64,000 nucleotides of DNA from Saccharum officinarum. Its lineage: Eukaryota > Streptophyta > Magnoliopsida > Poales > Poaceae. The notes under the pieces are model-generated. The model did not search any database, was not told where the DNA came from, and saw nothing but the letters and a program-made list of their open reading frames with translations. Below are positions 45,273 through 56,544 of this stretch, in pieces. The stretch spans positions 10,144,191 through 10,208,190 of the forward strand of contig CM036223.1 in assembly GCA_020631735.1 (NCBI GenBank), written 5' to 3'. Position numbers and translations under genes: made by a program. Positions within the stretch are counted from its first letter, which is position 1. Every line of letters starts with the position of its first letter.

Positions 45273-46858
45273 TGTGTCCCAGCCGGTGCCGGAGCCTGGG
45301 GTTGACCACCCCGACCACCCTCGCGGCCCCCTCCACGGCGACGACGAGAGCCACGACCCCTCCCACCTCCGCTCGGCCCGGAGGGAGGAGGGCCCGGGAG
45401 AGACGACGGTGGCGGAGCCGACAACCGCGGTAGAGCAGGAGGACGCGACGAAGTAGCAGCCAGGGCCGTCGAGGAGGACGAGGACCCCGTGGAAGTGGTG
45501 GATCCCGGCTGGAGGCCCTGCGTGAGCTCCTCCATGACAAGATCGTCACGGACCTCCAGGAAGGTGGGGAAGGGCCTCTGACGGGTGATCCACGTCCTGA
45601 GGTGGGCGTAGCGGTCGCTGAGCCCCCGGAGGACGTTGAGGACCAAGATGTGATCCTCGACGGGCCACCCGAGGTCCCCCAGGGAGTCAGCCATGCCCTT
45701 CATCCGACGACAGAACTCGCCGACGGAGAGGTCACCCTGGACGAAAGTACGGAAGCTCGCATCGAGACGCAGAGCCCGGGCCTCAGCGTTGCCCAAGAAC
45801 TGGCCCTCAAGAGCGAGCCACGCCCGGCGCGCGTCTGGAGAGGTGCGGACGAGGTCGTGGAGGTCCAGAGAGATCGTCCCCAGGATCCAGGAGAGGACGA
45901 TGTTGTCGAGACGGAGCCACGACGGGGTCTGGATGGCGACCGAGGTGTCGACGAGGACGTGGTCGTCGAGGGCGTAGCGGCGAAGGGTGAGAAGCACCAG
46001 ATCCCGCCAGCGGGCGTAGGAGGGCGACTCCGGCTCGAGGACGACCGGGACGAGGAGGCGAATGTTCTGGACCCCCCCAGCCTGGTAGTGAAGCTGGGCC
46101 ACGAGCGGATCGGCCGGGTCGTGCCACAGGACGGCGATGTGGGAGAGACGGCGACCCGGTGAGGCAGAGGAGGCCCCAGCACCCGGCGAGGCAGGAGGGG
46201 CGAGAAGCTGCTCCGCCTCGGCGATCTGGCGGGCCAGAGCGTCGGCCGCATCGCGCTCGCGCGCCCAGATGGCGGCGGCCGCACGGACCCGAGACTGCCC
46301 CTCCGCGGCGGCAGCCCGGGCGGCGATGAGTGCGGCGGCGAGGACGGAGTCCGGGTGAGAACCATCAACCGCAGCGCGGGACACCATGGGGCCGTAGCCG
46401 CCGGGCAGCAGGGGGCGCAGACCGTCATCAGTGGTGACGTCTTGGGCGCCGGGGAGGGGCTGCTGCTCCGGGCGGGCCGGCTGATGGGTGGGCAGCGGCG
46501 GATGGCGGGCCTGCTGGAGCAGCTGCTGCTCGGCCGGCCGGAGCGGCTGGAGCGGCTGCTGCTCAGGCGGCTGGAGCGGCGGCGCTGGGTGGAGGTCCGG
46601 GCGGGGATCCAGGGAGGCGGGGTGGGGAAGGGAGCCGCCCACCCCAGGGCCGGTCCCAGCAGGGTGCAGGGAGCCGCCAGGCGGGGCGTCATGGCCGGCG
46701 ACCAGCGCCTGCGCCACCGGCGACCGGACAGCAGGGTGTGAAGCAGAGGCGGCAAGGGCTGGAGCAGGGGCGGCCAGGATTTGGGCCCAGGTAGAAGAAG
46801 AGGAGAGGAGGGGGAAGTGGCTGGAGAGGGAGGGGTGAGGGGGAGAGGCGCCGGCCAT
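45029..46858 (-). pseudogene. gag: Copia gag of compact element
   Basis: The start is taken at ATG 46858 (MAGASPPHPS); the frame is open further upstream into the LTR only because no stop occurs. The N-terminal half is Pro/Gln/Ala-rich and low complexity. The gag core follows (LRLDNIVLSWILGTISLDL ... FRTFVQGDLSVGEFCRRMKG ... VLNVLRGLSDRYAHLRTWI). Then comes a Gly/Arg-rich RNA-binding tail (GGGRGRGSRRRRGGGREGG). I see no CCHC knuckle. After the C-run at 45262-45271 this frame continues only as non-gag sequence to 45029, while the pol frame takes over, so the true boundary lies in the Gly-rich region. Confidence 0.85.
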
Positions 46859-46928
46859 GGCCGGCGGCGGCCAGCAGGGGCGGCGCACCCTGTGGCGGCT
46901 GGGGAGGGAAGGAGGAAGGAGCAACCTA

Positions 46929-46942
46929 GGCTGCTGATACCA
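46929..46942 (-). other. Primer-binding site of compact Copia element
   Basis: On the minus strand it reads TGGTATCAGCAGCC, immediately inside the 5' LTR, and is complementary to the 3' end of initiator tRNA-Met. Confidence 0.9.
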
Positions 46943-47055
46943 TGCTAAAGTTAGGGTTTTTCTCAATTTGGCTAGCCCTAGAAGGGTAGCTATATAGGTT
47001 CCATACATGGGCCACATGGGCCTTAGCCTCATGGGCCTAAACACATACTCCAACA
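46943..47055 (-). repeat. 5' LTR of compact Copia element
   Basis: 113 bp, one substitution from the 3' LTR. Confidence 0.95.
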
Positions 47056-47060
47056 GTGTC

Positions 47061-47821
47061 CACCTGGCTGGGTAGAATTATCCTCGCCCTCTTAAAAATC
47101 ATGAAATTCATAGTGGTCCTACTCATATTTCAAGTTTTGAACAAGTGTGGTTCTTCTATAGCATTATTTCTTTTTCATGTACCGAGTCATGTTACATGCT
47201 TGATTAGCAATGTTGGGGTTCAATGTGACCAAAGACTGGAATGTCACCAGCCATTCAATGTGAAAGGTCACGAGCTACCGGCTGTCCTTTCAATGACGAA
47301 GGATAAGATGAATCTCAAGTTCTCAACTCAGGCTGAACCACTTATAGCAAGGGGGAAAAAGCAAGAAAACAGAAAACAAACCAACCATGCCAATTAAGTA
47401 ATTATTGATAACATGAGTTAGTATACATAAATAAAGTAGATGACATGACTTTTGAGCTTCAGTAGCCGAGTACAGGATCAGTATATATTCGGCCCATACT
47501 GGAGTTTAACACTTGATGGTGGTCATCAAGTGAAATGGTGGTTGTATGACATAATTGGGTTGTGCATTTGTTTTCCCCATAGCAACACAAGGGTTTTCAG
47601 CTAGTCTATTACACATTATTTGCTTGACAAATGTGGCCCGTTAACCAGAAAAGAAATGGAATGCGTAGTAAAAAAAGAATGAAAATGTCATTAAAGTGTA
47701 CTAGTGATCAAAAAGGTACCCTAGTGCATTTATTGCACAGCCCTTAAATTTGAGAATTTAAAAGGAGAGATCAGAACAAGTAAACTGCAACCACGGAACT
47801 TCAAAATTAAACAGACTTATT
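47061..47821. other. Intergenic, nothing recognised
   Basis: The open frame at 47056-47397 has no recognisable domain. The remainder is AT-rich. Sequence up to 41987 and from 47061 was contiguous before the Copia insertion. Confidence 0.4.
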
Positions 47822-47884
47822 ATGCATTAACTCATTAATGAGCTCAGCTACTGCTACTCACATGCTTCAATTGGAATGGACACA

Positions 47885-50280
47885 CACTACCAGGAAACTG
47901 GATTACCTTGAGGGCCGTAGACAGCCAAGGAAATAGGCAGATAGCTCAAGGTGGGAAACCATCAAGGAAATACCTCATGGTGGGAAAGCGTCAAGCAAAG
48001 TCCACCAAGAATGCAGGGCAAGGGTGCGAACACAAGGTTGACAAGTACCCATGTATGTTCGTTTTGTGATGAGTGATTGTCAATGTGATCCACGAAGTAC
48101 GTTGAGTGGTGACTAACCCTACCATGGCGAAAACTATGTGTGCGACATGTCTCTTGGCTTGTGTTGTGCAGGTGTGGAGCTCGGAGACGGTGGTCGACGG
48201 CGAGGAGAAGGTCAAGTAGAGACGTGCCGTGCCGATGGACCACGAGCGGTGAAGGGCGGACATGAGGCTTGGACCAAGGGACCAGGAGGCCGGGTGATCA
48301 GCCGCGGTGGCTGACATCTGGGACATCGACAAGCGCAAGCGTACATGAGTGATGAAGACGGCGTCGATCAAGTCAAGATGGAGGATGATGGCGTCGTGGC
48401 ACTTGGCAGAGGCCGGAGGATCAAGTCAAGAAGGAGGGCGAAGGCGTCAAGCTTGGCGGAGGTCGGACACGCGTCAACATCGAGGGTTTGGTGGTTTCGT
48501 CCTCAAAACCATCGGCGGGGTTTGGTGGTTTCGTCCTCAAAACCATCGGTGCAGGTTTGGTGGTTTGGGCCTCAAAACCATCTGTGGCGGGTTTACGGGT
48601 TTAGGCATCAAAACCCGGGCGGAGGTTCCGAGGAGGAACGGACGGCACGTGACGGCATCAGGGAGTTCACGTCGAGGCGAAGCTATCGGTGGGGAGGCGC
48701 GGTGGCCGTCGGATGAAAATGACACCGGGTTGGACCATAACGCCCTTAGGCTAAGTGGTTTGACTCATTTGTATCTAGGGGTAAAACTGGGATTGTATAA
48801 TAGCCCTATTAAATAGGATGACGGAGCCCACATCTTCCTCACCTCCTCCGTTTGCATTTTCTTCATCCTTGTTAGGTTTTCCCCTCCCCTTAGGTGCTTG
48901 TGAGAGAGAGGTCCACAATTTGAGAGAATTGTGTAAGAACTCGAGAGATTGCTGCGGGAATGGTGGCCCTAACCACCTCGTGTCCTCCGGGATTCGTTTT
49001 GTGAAGATTGTCCCTTGTGTTCATCTTGTTCTTCACGAGTTCGTCTTTGCCCCTTTTCTTTGGAGGCTTGATTCTTCGTTTTAAGACCGATTTGATTCGT
49101 TTCTTTTGTGTTGGGTTGATCTATGACGTGAGTTGAGTCTTTCCACCGAAGGAATTCAATCAATTCCTCACGAGATCACAGATCGGGTCGAATCATGGTC
49201 TAGGGTTTGAAAACCGGTGTTTTTCCTTCCCCTTTAGATTTTCAGTGATTTTCTTGATCTTAGGCGATGATCTTCTAGGAGTAGCCTACCAACTTGGTAT
49301 TGATCCTCTCTGCAAAGTTTCAAGTCATTCCGAGGTGTTTTGATCGAGTTTTGGGCTTGAAATCGATTTTTTCCGAGAGCAGCTCGTAAATACTAGATGT
49401 GTCTGGTATTGATACCGGACGTGTCCAGTATTTTCAACTTTCGAGTTTCAAGCTCAAATTTGGTGGAGACCTTCCCTATGATGTCTAGAGGCTATGGTTA
49501 AAATTTCATGATTTTTGGATACCATTTGCTAGGGTTTTCGATTTTTCTCCCAAAATCGTTTTGTGCTGTCTAGCATACCGAATGTGTCCGATAGCAGGTC
49601 CGGTATTTCCGGACGTGTCCGATATGCATACCGGACGTGTCCGGTATCAGGTCCGGTATTGCTGACAGCACTTAGTTCAGCAACCGTTTCTTCCGCGGTT
49701 TGTGCGTTTGAGCTCCGTTTTACGTTCCGTCTGTTGCGTTGGACTTCTACCGTTCCATAGATCTTATCTAGGTGCTCTTGTCACCGGTTGGCTTGGGTAT
49801 CCGAGATTTGAGACCTTGCTTCTTTTCTATAGAAGTGGAGTGTCTCGATTTCTTGTCTTTTGGTTCGGTGTGCTCTCTATCTCCGATCCGCTTGCTTTGT
49901 GGTGATCCATTGTGTTCCGAGGGAACATCCACCCTTCTCTAGGATCGTGGTCATCACAGTATTTGTGTTTGCTTCTTAGGGTTTGAGTTTGGGACAGCGG
50001 CCAAATATTTCGAAAGAAATTTGAGGCTCCCATTCACCCTCATCCGGTCGCCATTTCCGGTCCTTCAAAGGGAAATACATTTCCTTGGAGGTTTGACTGC
50101 CAAGGAAAATAGGGCCACAACTAATTTGTCATATATACAAGGAAATGTTCTAATGCCATGTAAATAACTTTTTTTTGGAAACTCATAGACCATGGAAATG
50201 TTCCAACCCACCTAGGTAGCTTTAAAAAAATTATCAGCCAAGGTAATGGCTATTTTCTTAATCCTAGAGCCGACTGGTAG
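47885..50280. mobile_element. CACTA-like element split by solo LTR (tentative)
   Basis: The left end reads CACTACCAGGAAACTGG at 47885. The right end reads gactggtagtc near 50270-50280. Without the solo LTR the element would be about 350 bp, full of ccaaggaaat motifs. The ends are only partly complementary and no clear 3-bp TSD is seen. Confidence 0.3.
48025..50067 (+). mobile_element. Solo LTR, 2043 bp
   Basis: The ends are TGCGAACACAAGG and GGTCCTTCA, with a perfect 5-bp TSD, AAGGG (48020-48024 and 50068-50072). The left arm has the uninterrupted equivalent near 8300-8330. The orientation is judged plus from tattaaatag near 48807 as a possible TATA box. The interior has three related ggtttggtggtttcg / ctcaaaaccatc units (48485-48600) and several gtccggtat / ccggacgtgtcc units (49395-49660). 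There is no primer-binding site or internal region. Open frames inside (such as 48345-48816) are not genes. The family was not identified. Confidence 0.88.
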
Positions 50281-50559
50281 TCAAGTGTGAGTCGAGTACG
50301 TACAGCCCAGACATGCTGAAACAGATCTATGAGGCGGTATATCTCCTGCAGTTTAGACTTCACATTACTTCCACTTGCTATTGATTAGGAATACTTTTCA
50401 GATTGGTGTAAAATAAGAGGCCAAATAGAAAAGTTCACCCGTTTTCGGATAACACACATACCAGCAAACAAAAGAGGACTAAAATATGGCCAATTGGATG
50501 TGTTGTGGGCCAAAAACTGAACGATGCCGAGCATCAATTTGACCTGACGTGCTTATTTT
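50281..50559. other. Unassigned segment of right arm
   Basis: No gene. It has no clear equivalent in the left arm and could be an arm-specific insertion without recognisable ends. Confidence 0.3.
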
Positions 50560-51720
50560 CCTAGATTCACTAAGAAAAATCTCATGTTCCTAATCATTGC
50601 ATTAAAATTTGGAAACACATGAAACAAGCACATGAGCCATGAACAAGATTGCTGGTGTCAGTTTGCGACTCTAAAACATTCTGAGCATAAACAAAAGGAG
50701 TACTAGGAATCATGCACATAATGAGAGATGCACAATGAGATGGCACTTTCGTTGCTGGTTCAATTCTAATCGTGAAACATTAATGCACAATCTATCAAAC
50801 TGAACCATACAAGCGCAGTCCCCTTGATCATAAAAACTCTTTATCTTATAAAAAACAAAAGGCCATTTCGTTTGTTGAGAATACAGTGTGGCTGTACATC
50901 CCAAGAATGAGCCTATAAAATCCAAAACCAGAAATAACATATTTTCCACCCTCAGAAGTCAGAAGTCATTAGATAGATATGTGAAAAACAAGCATTAGTA
51001 CGTACACGTGAGTAACAAGTAATCTTTGTAAAGACCAAGAATCATTTTCTTCTTTGATCTTATAGTGTACAAGCATCTATCAGAATGTTGGGAGCTTTCT
51101 GATTGACATGAACCACCCAAAAACTCCATGGGAGAAAGTGCTAGCTGAAAGCAAAGCAGCATTTGGGACTGGGAGTCCATTGAACCAAAATATAGACAAA
51201 ATCCACGTGGATTACGTACATGTGTACACATGAACACATCATTCATACCACGCCCAAATCAATCGATTCTGTTAAATAAAAGGAGTGCTAACGAGATCCA
51301 CGAAATTAATTTGCACAAAACCAAAACCAAAAACAGAACAGAACAACGAGGAAGAAAAACCAATCGACATCGACCTGTATCACTCACCAGACTATTTGAG
51401 GTAGCTAGCTACAGAAGAGGATTTTGGTGCCATACCTACACCTTCCTGGAGTCACCTTCGTCCAGCTCCTATTGTGCGTCCCCATCCCGGGAGCCCCGCC
51501 CTCCTAGATCTCATCCCCTCTTTTGCCCAGATCTGAGAAGTTGAGAAGTGGAAGCCAACCTTTGCATGGCGCACGAGAATACCGTTCGTTAAACGACGGA
51601 GGAGGAGCGAGGGAGGGATGGAGGGACAGAGCAGAGGCGGCGGCGAAGGCGAGCCGCGAGGGCGGAGAGGAAGCGCTGCTTTCCCAACCTGGTTGGTGGG
51701 TCCGTGCAAAGTGGGCCTTT
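50560..51720 (-). pseudogene. Gene G 5' part, right-arm proximal copy
   Basis: Minus-strand 51700-51450 is a GC-rich exon like that at 7080-7383: it has cgccgccgcctctg, then cttctcagatctggg, and ends gactccaggaag|gtgtag. It is followed by intron-like sequence to 50560 matching 7400-8170. Anchors are ccaaaatcctcttctgta, cagcaat/ccttgttcatg and ccacactgtattct. No 3' exons follow within this arm, so the copy is truncated. Confidence 0.45.
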
Positions 51721-51922
51721 TGCAGCCCAACCCATGAAAAACAACATGTGAAAGAAAATTCCCAAACGTCAACAACCATTTTGCTGATGCAGTTTATTTT
51801 TGGGGGAGATAAAAATAGAAACTTTATTATTCACATTTGATCGTGCTTGCCTCATTAAAAAAACCCTCGCTCCCCGGACAAGGGAAAAAAAAAAGAGTAC
51901 AGCACGTCGTGCTAGCTCGTTG

Positions 51923-52360
51923 TTACACACAAGACGATGATGATGATTTGGTGGCGACGCCGGCGTGTATGCCGACGGCGAGCTTGTAGCAGTTGCTGAC
52001 GCGGCGGCGCATCTCGTTCATCTCTCTTTCCATGCGCCTGCTGTTGCAGAGGACGTGGAAGACGGAGCTTTTGTCGTAGGCCTCCACGAGCTCGTTTGCT
52101 CGCTGGATTGCCAGCACGGCCTCCTCCCACAGGCCCGTCGCCCTCATCGCCGCCTCAGCACGATGCCCGGTAGGCAAGCGAGCGAGGGCCTGGAGCTCCG
52201 ACGCACGTTGCTTGAGCTTGGTGCACTCGAGGCTGCAGGAGCGCAGACAGAGCGCCGCGGCGGTGAAGTTGACAAGAGTCGTGACGTCGACGCCCAAGAT
52301 CTGGAGAATGGAGGCAACGACGCCCAGGCCCAGCACGTTCTCCCACACGGCCGTGGTCAT
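51923..52360 (-). CDS. Small MCA1-like N-terminal helical domain protein, copy 2
   Basis: An intact 145-residue frame starts at ATG 52360 (MTTAVWENVLGLGVVASILQ). It is clearly the paralogue of 6329-6763. The most conserved parts are CLRSCSLEC, LKQRASELQALARLPTG, and SRRMEREMNEMRRRVSNCYK followed by LAVGIHAGV. The hydrophobic segment at residues 12-40 and the extreme C-terminus (here KSSSSSCV) differ. Both frames are the same length apart from one residue and have no disabling change, which suggests selection on both. The role is unknown; the resemblance to MCA1/CNR13-type N-terminal domains is an inference. The upstream promoter is displaced by a CACTA element. Confidence 0.7.
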   Translation of the reverse strand: MTTAVWENVLGLGVVASILQILGVDVTTLVNFTAAALCLRSCSLECTKLKQRASELQALARLPTGHRAEAAMRATGLWEEAVLAIQRANELVEAYDKSSVFHVLCNSRRMEREMNEMRRRVSNCYKLAVGIHAGVATKSSSSSCV

Positions 52361-52610
52361 ACCTTTGCCTTTGCTGTGTAGGGTAGGCTACCTCGATCCG
52401 TCGTCGTCGTGAACTGAAAGAGATGAGAAGGAGAGAGAAACTAGGGTAAGGTCGATGCAAGAAATAACAAATCACATATCTTAGCTAGCTCTGAACAAAA
52501 ATAAACGCACAGAACAAACTATACGGAGCTGTTGTTGGCTGTGCTGTTACTACACAATGCTCGATCGAGTTTGTGTTTCCGGTTGCCTAGTAGTACGTAC
52601 ACCGTGCAAA

Positions 52611-52622
52611 TATATTTATAGG
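52611..52622 (-). promoter_or_regulatory. TATA box of MCA-like gene 2
   Basis: On the minus strand it reads cctataaatata, identical in position to that of copy 1. The CACTA element begins 6 bp upstream (at 52628). Confidence 0.75.
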
Positions 52623-52627
52623 CCATG

Positions 52628-53920
52628 CACTACCGGAATCCGCTTCTTTGTCGAGTGCCGGAGGCTTTGCCGAGTGTTTTTTTTCGGGCGCTCGACAAAG
52701 AAGGTTTTGTCGAGAGCTAAATAAAAAACACTCGGCAAAGTCTCTACACTCGGCAAAGAAGGCTTTGTCGAGTGTCAAATAAAAAACGCTTGGCAAAAGG
52801 AGTTTCTTTGCCAAGTGTAAAAAAAAACACTCGGCAAAGGCTTCTGTGCCGAGTGCCAAAGTAAAACACTCGGCAAAGCAATTTTTTAAACCACGTTTTG
52901 GTGCCCTAAACGAATTCAAATAAAAAAGTTTTCAACTACAAAGTTTCATAACTTCTCATGATCTACAAACTTTATATTGATCATTTCTTCATTCGACAAA
53001 GTAATAATTACGTTCTTCACAAAATCTATATGTCTCTCGTGTAGTTTCATGAAACTACATGAGAGATATATAAGATTTGTGAACAATGTTAGCACCACAA
53101 TTTCGGATGGAAAAACTTCCTAAATGAAGTTTGTAGATCTTCAAAGGTTATGAAACATTGTAGTTGACCACTTTTTAATTTGAATTCATCTTGTCATGCA
53201 AAACTACGTTTGAAATTCGAAATTTTAAAATTTTAAAATTCGAATTTTTCAAAAGACCTCGGATGGAAAAAAAAACTTCCTAAATGAAGTTTGTAGATCT
53301 CGAAAAGTTATGAAATATTGTAGTTGACCACTTTTTTATTTGAATTAATCTTGTCATGCAAAACTACGTTTGAAATTCAAAATTTTAAAATTTGAATTTT
53401 TCAAAAGACCTCGGATGGAAAAACTTTCTATATGAAAAATGTAGAGCTCGAAAAGTTATGAAACTTTGTAGTTGACAACCTTTTGATTTGAATTCGTTTA
53501 CAAACAATCAATTTTCACTTGGTTTAGTATAATATTTGAGTAACCGAAACGGCATATAGACGCATGTGAGTGTGTAGTGAAGGTGGTAGATAAGGTATCG
53601 CGTGAGGGAGAGGTCACGAGTTCGAATCCCGCCGACCGCGTAGCCACGAAAAATGCCGCGACTTTCAACTTCGACGGAGATGGGCGGGCGCTGGCCAGTG
53701 GGCCCCTCCCCCGATTAAAAAAATTAGGTTTTTTCGCATTTTTTTATTTCCTGCTTTGTCGAGTGCCTGATAAATAGCTTTCGGCAAAGAAGCATTTGCC
53801 GATCAGATTTTTGTCAAGGGCGCTTTGCAGAGAGCTGCGATCGGCAAAGGCTTTGCCGAAGGCCTTAGAGGTTTTGCTGAGAGCCTGGAGCCCTCGGCAA
53901 AGCAGCCGGCTCCGGTAGTG
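52628..53920. mobile_element. CACTA (En/Spm-like) non-autonomous element
   Basis: This 1293-bp element has ends CACTACCGGAATCCGC and GCCGGCTCCGGTAGTG and the 3-bp TSD ATG (52625-52627 and 53921-53923). The left arm has the empty site with a single ATG near 6034. Subterminal regions carry many tttg(t/c)cgagtg / cactcggcaaag units. The centre (52910-53510) has three diverged repeats of about 150 bp, with aaactttgtagttgacc and aaagttatgaaac. A tRNA B-box-like gagttcgaatcccg at 53618 is probably fortuitous or TE-derived. No transposase. Confidence 0.95.
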
Positions 53921-54604
53921 ATGCATCGGCAATCGGCAGCAGCTATAGCTGGCGGTCGCACCACTGAGAGATCTCACGGAAACTCAGTGCATCTCAATAG
54001 AACTCAAGGAAACACACGGGTCACGAGCGGCCGATACCGGACATGTCACTGGAACACGGTGCATGTCACCGCAACTCAAGCGATCTCAATGGAAAACAGA
54101 GCACACCGGTCCATCGGTCGAGAGCTGAGAGCATGTGTCTTTGCTGAGAATGAAAAGTCCATGCATGGCTAAACCACTGATCTCAAGCGAAGACAGCGTA
54201 TATGAGTCGATTTCCACGTACCTAGCCTGATTTCACACGCAATTCGCCACTGATTTGTTGCTTACGTAGCCAGATGTCATCAGGCTAGTTAGGCTATGCA
54301 ATCCATCTCGTGAGCTCCCATCCGTCAAGTGGCACGCAGCAGCTAGCCGGCAGGCGGCCGCACCACTGATCTCACGGAAACACATGGCATCTCAGTAGAA
54401 CTCAAGGGATGTCACTGAAACACGAGGCATGTCACCTCAACTCAAGCGATCTCAATGGAAAACACAACATACCGGTATGTATGTGTCTTGAGAACGAAAA
54501 GTGCACTGCACTCATGGCTGAAGCTGTGTGTGGTTGAACTTTTGGAAAATACTTTTTCTACCAACAACCAAAAAAAATAGAAAGTCAGCCAAACAGGGGT
54601 GAAA

Positions 54605-55675
54605 TCTGAAGATGTTTTTTTTAGAAGCAACTACTTTCACATGGTAAAATTTTTGAAGCACTTCGAATACTGCTTTTGACTTTAGGCTTTCTGCTTTTCA
54701 AAATAAGTGAAAATAGAGAGTTATTTTGCAGTTGTTTTAAAGGAGATAGAGAGAAGGGGGTACTCCCCGTCCTAAAAAGAATGTAATCCTACGGTTCAAA
54801 ATTTGTCCCACAAAAAATGCATACAACCATATTCTCTCGTGGGACCCATCCTGAGTAAGCTGCTGCATGCAGAAAAAAAAATCAGACGCAAGGCTCATGA
54901 ATGATATGGTGCCCTCTCCTCCACATGTTTGGGTCTCCAGAACATTCCGAACAAGCTTTTTTTTCTAGAGACTTTAACTGTGCAGGGGTATTTTGGTAAT
55001 TTGGCATTGTTTTCTCGGTAAACGTGTTTGGTTCTATAATTGCGTTTATTATGAGATGAAGTAGCTTTTATACTTGTTTGATCCAAACAAATTACGATTT
55101 TTTCACGACACATAGCTCACAGTAGCTTTCTGCTTGCCCTCAGTGATGTTGCCGCCTACACAGCCGTCGGCACAGGTAGCGAGCCCTCCATGGGCCACCT
55201 CTAGCGCGCCAAGGTTAGCATCATATGCACCGAGTCCGGTGAGGCTCTAACAACCATCCATACTCCATCATCGTTAGTGAGAGTCCACTACAGTCAGATT
55301 ACCTCCACTCCACCCCGTTGAGCCTCCTCCACGGCACGGCGGTGTGCCTATTCCACACGCAGCTGCTTCGTCCCGACGGCCTTGCTCCACTCCTACAAGT
55401 GACACTGCTCAAGATCCGCGGCGTGGGATGAGGATGGGGCTCAGTTCGGGCAATCGAGCATTGCAACATGGGCACGTCGAGCAACGACGTCGTCCGCAGG
55501 GCAGGCAGCCAAACCCGAGTTCAAGCCTTCAAGGAGGCGGCTTGGGGCGCACGGGCTGACAACACGCGCGAGGGAGCGGACACGCCAGAGGTGGACAATG
55601 GGCGGGGACACCAACGACGAGCCACACGTGGGCTGGCGGTGTCCGTGCTGAGAGAGGCGCAGGAGAGGAAGACAA
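54605..55675. other. Right-arm-specific segment
   Basis: The left arm lacks this 1.07 kb: near 5490 it passes directly from cctttccctttg to tttggttgactttc. The segment includes a GC-rich block (55130-55660) with open frames on both strands and no recognised domain. It may have been deleted from the left arm or inserted here. No TSD is evident. Confidence 0.4.
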
Positions 55676-56544
55676 AGGGAAAGGGGAGGTGGGTCTAACA
55701 TGTGGGCGGTCTCGTTTGTCAGTTCCATATAAATGTTGAATAGCATGCCACGTAGAATAGCAGACGGACGGGCGAGCGCCCGTTGGGACTAGTAATGGGA
55801 CCCATTATAACTTTAAAGACCAAAAAATATATTTTTGGACTTTGAGGATCTCGATGACACCGGGCTCTAGACAATTATAAGGATGGTTGGTCAATTTCAC
55901 TCTAATCTAATATCTAATATATATTAAAAGCATGGGGCACCATTTAGTTTATTTTTTCAGTCTGCTGTTTGACGTGTATGTATACACAATTGTTGATGCT
56001 CGTCGCTGCTCGGATAAGCGTGATCCAGAAATGACCTGTCTTATTGGTAGCGTGAAGTAGACACATGTGAGTGGAGGATTCTGTACTAAAACAATTTGGG
56101 CGTAGTTTGGCCGCGGCGCTCGAAAACGCACACGGACAGGGCGCTGGAAAAGCGATTTCAATGGAAAACGCAGCACATCTTGAGAATGAAAAGTGTACAT
56201 GCATGGCTAAACCAGTGATCTCAAGCGAACACAGTGTATATCAGTCGATTTCGTGTACTCTGGATGGAAGTCCATGACCATGACGCGGCTCGGCGCTGAC
56301 CAAACCCTGGCGCACACGAATTCGCCACCGATGATTTGCTTACGTAGCCTGATGTCATCGCACGGAAAGACTCATCAGGGAATCTGGGAATGGATATACG
56401 ATATAACACGTGTGTATGTGTCTTGAGATGAAGGAGCAACACAACTAGCAACACCCCCCATCTCAAATGAAGACATGGGATCTCACACCATCTCAGAGGA
56501 CATCCCACGAACACAAAATGGCAACTCGCCCCTGCGCCGCCAAC

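Larger units (their letters stand above)
41988..47055 (-). mobile_element. Compact Copia retrotransposon with 113-bp LTRs
   Basis: This 5068-bp element has a perfect 5-bp TSD, GTGTC (41983-41987 and 47056-47060). Minus-strand order is 5' LTR (47055-46943), primer-binding site, gag, pol with integrase before RT, polypurine tract, 3' LTR (42100-41988). The LTRs differ at one base in 113 (a T/C in ccatatggg against ccacatggg), so insertion is probably recent. It is defective: gag and pol are separated by a frame change near a 10-C run, part of the integrase C-terminal region is deleted, and RT and RNase H are in different frames. It is more GC-rich than its surroundings. Confidence 0.95.

Noticed and set aside
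45602..46838. Plus-strand open frames opposite the compact Copia gag
   Set aside because: Antisense shadows of a GC-rich gag; no domain, no promoter.
48345..48816. Open frames of 123 and 155 residues
   Set aside because: Entirely inside a solo LTR with exact TSD; they cover internal tandem repeats (ggtttggtggtttcg).
53590..53650. tRNA-like segment (gagttcgaatcccgccgacc)
   Set aside because: It has a B-box-like sequence, but no paired acceptor, D or anticodon arms could be drawn. It lies inside a CACTA element.
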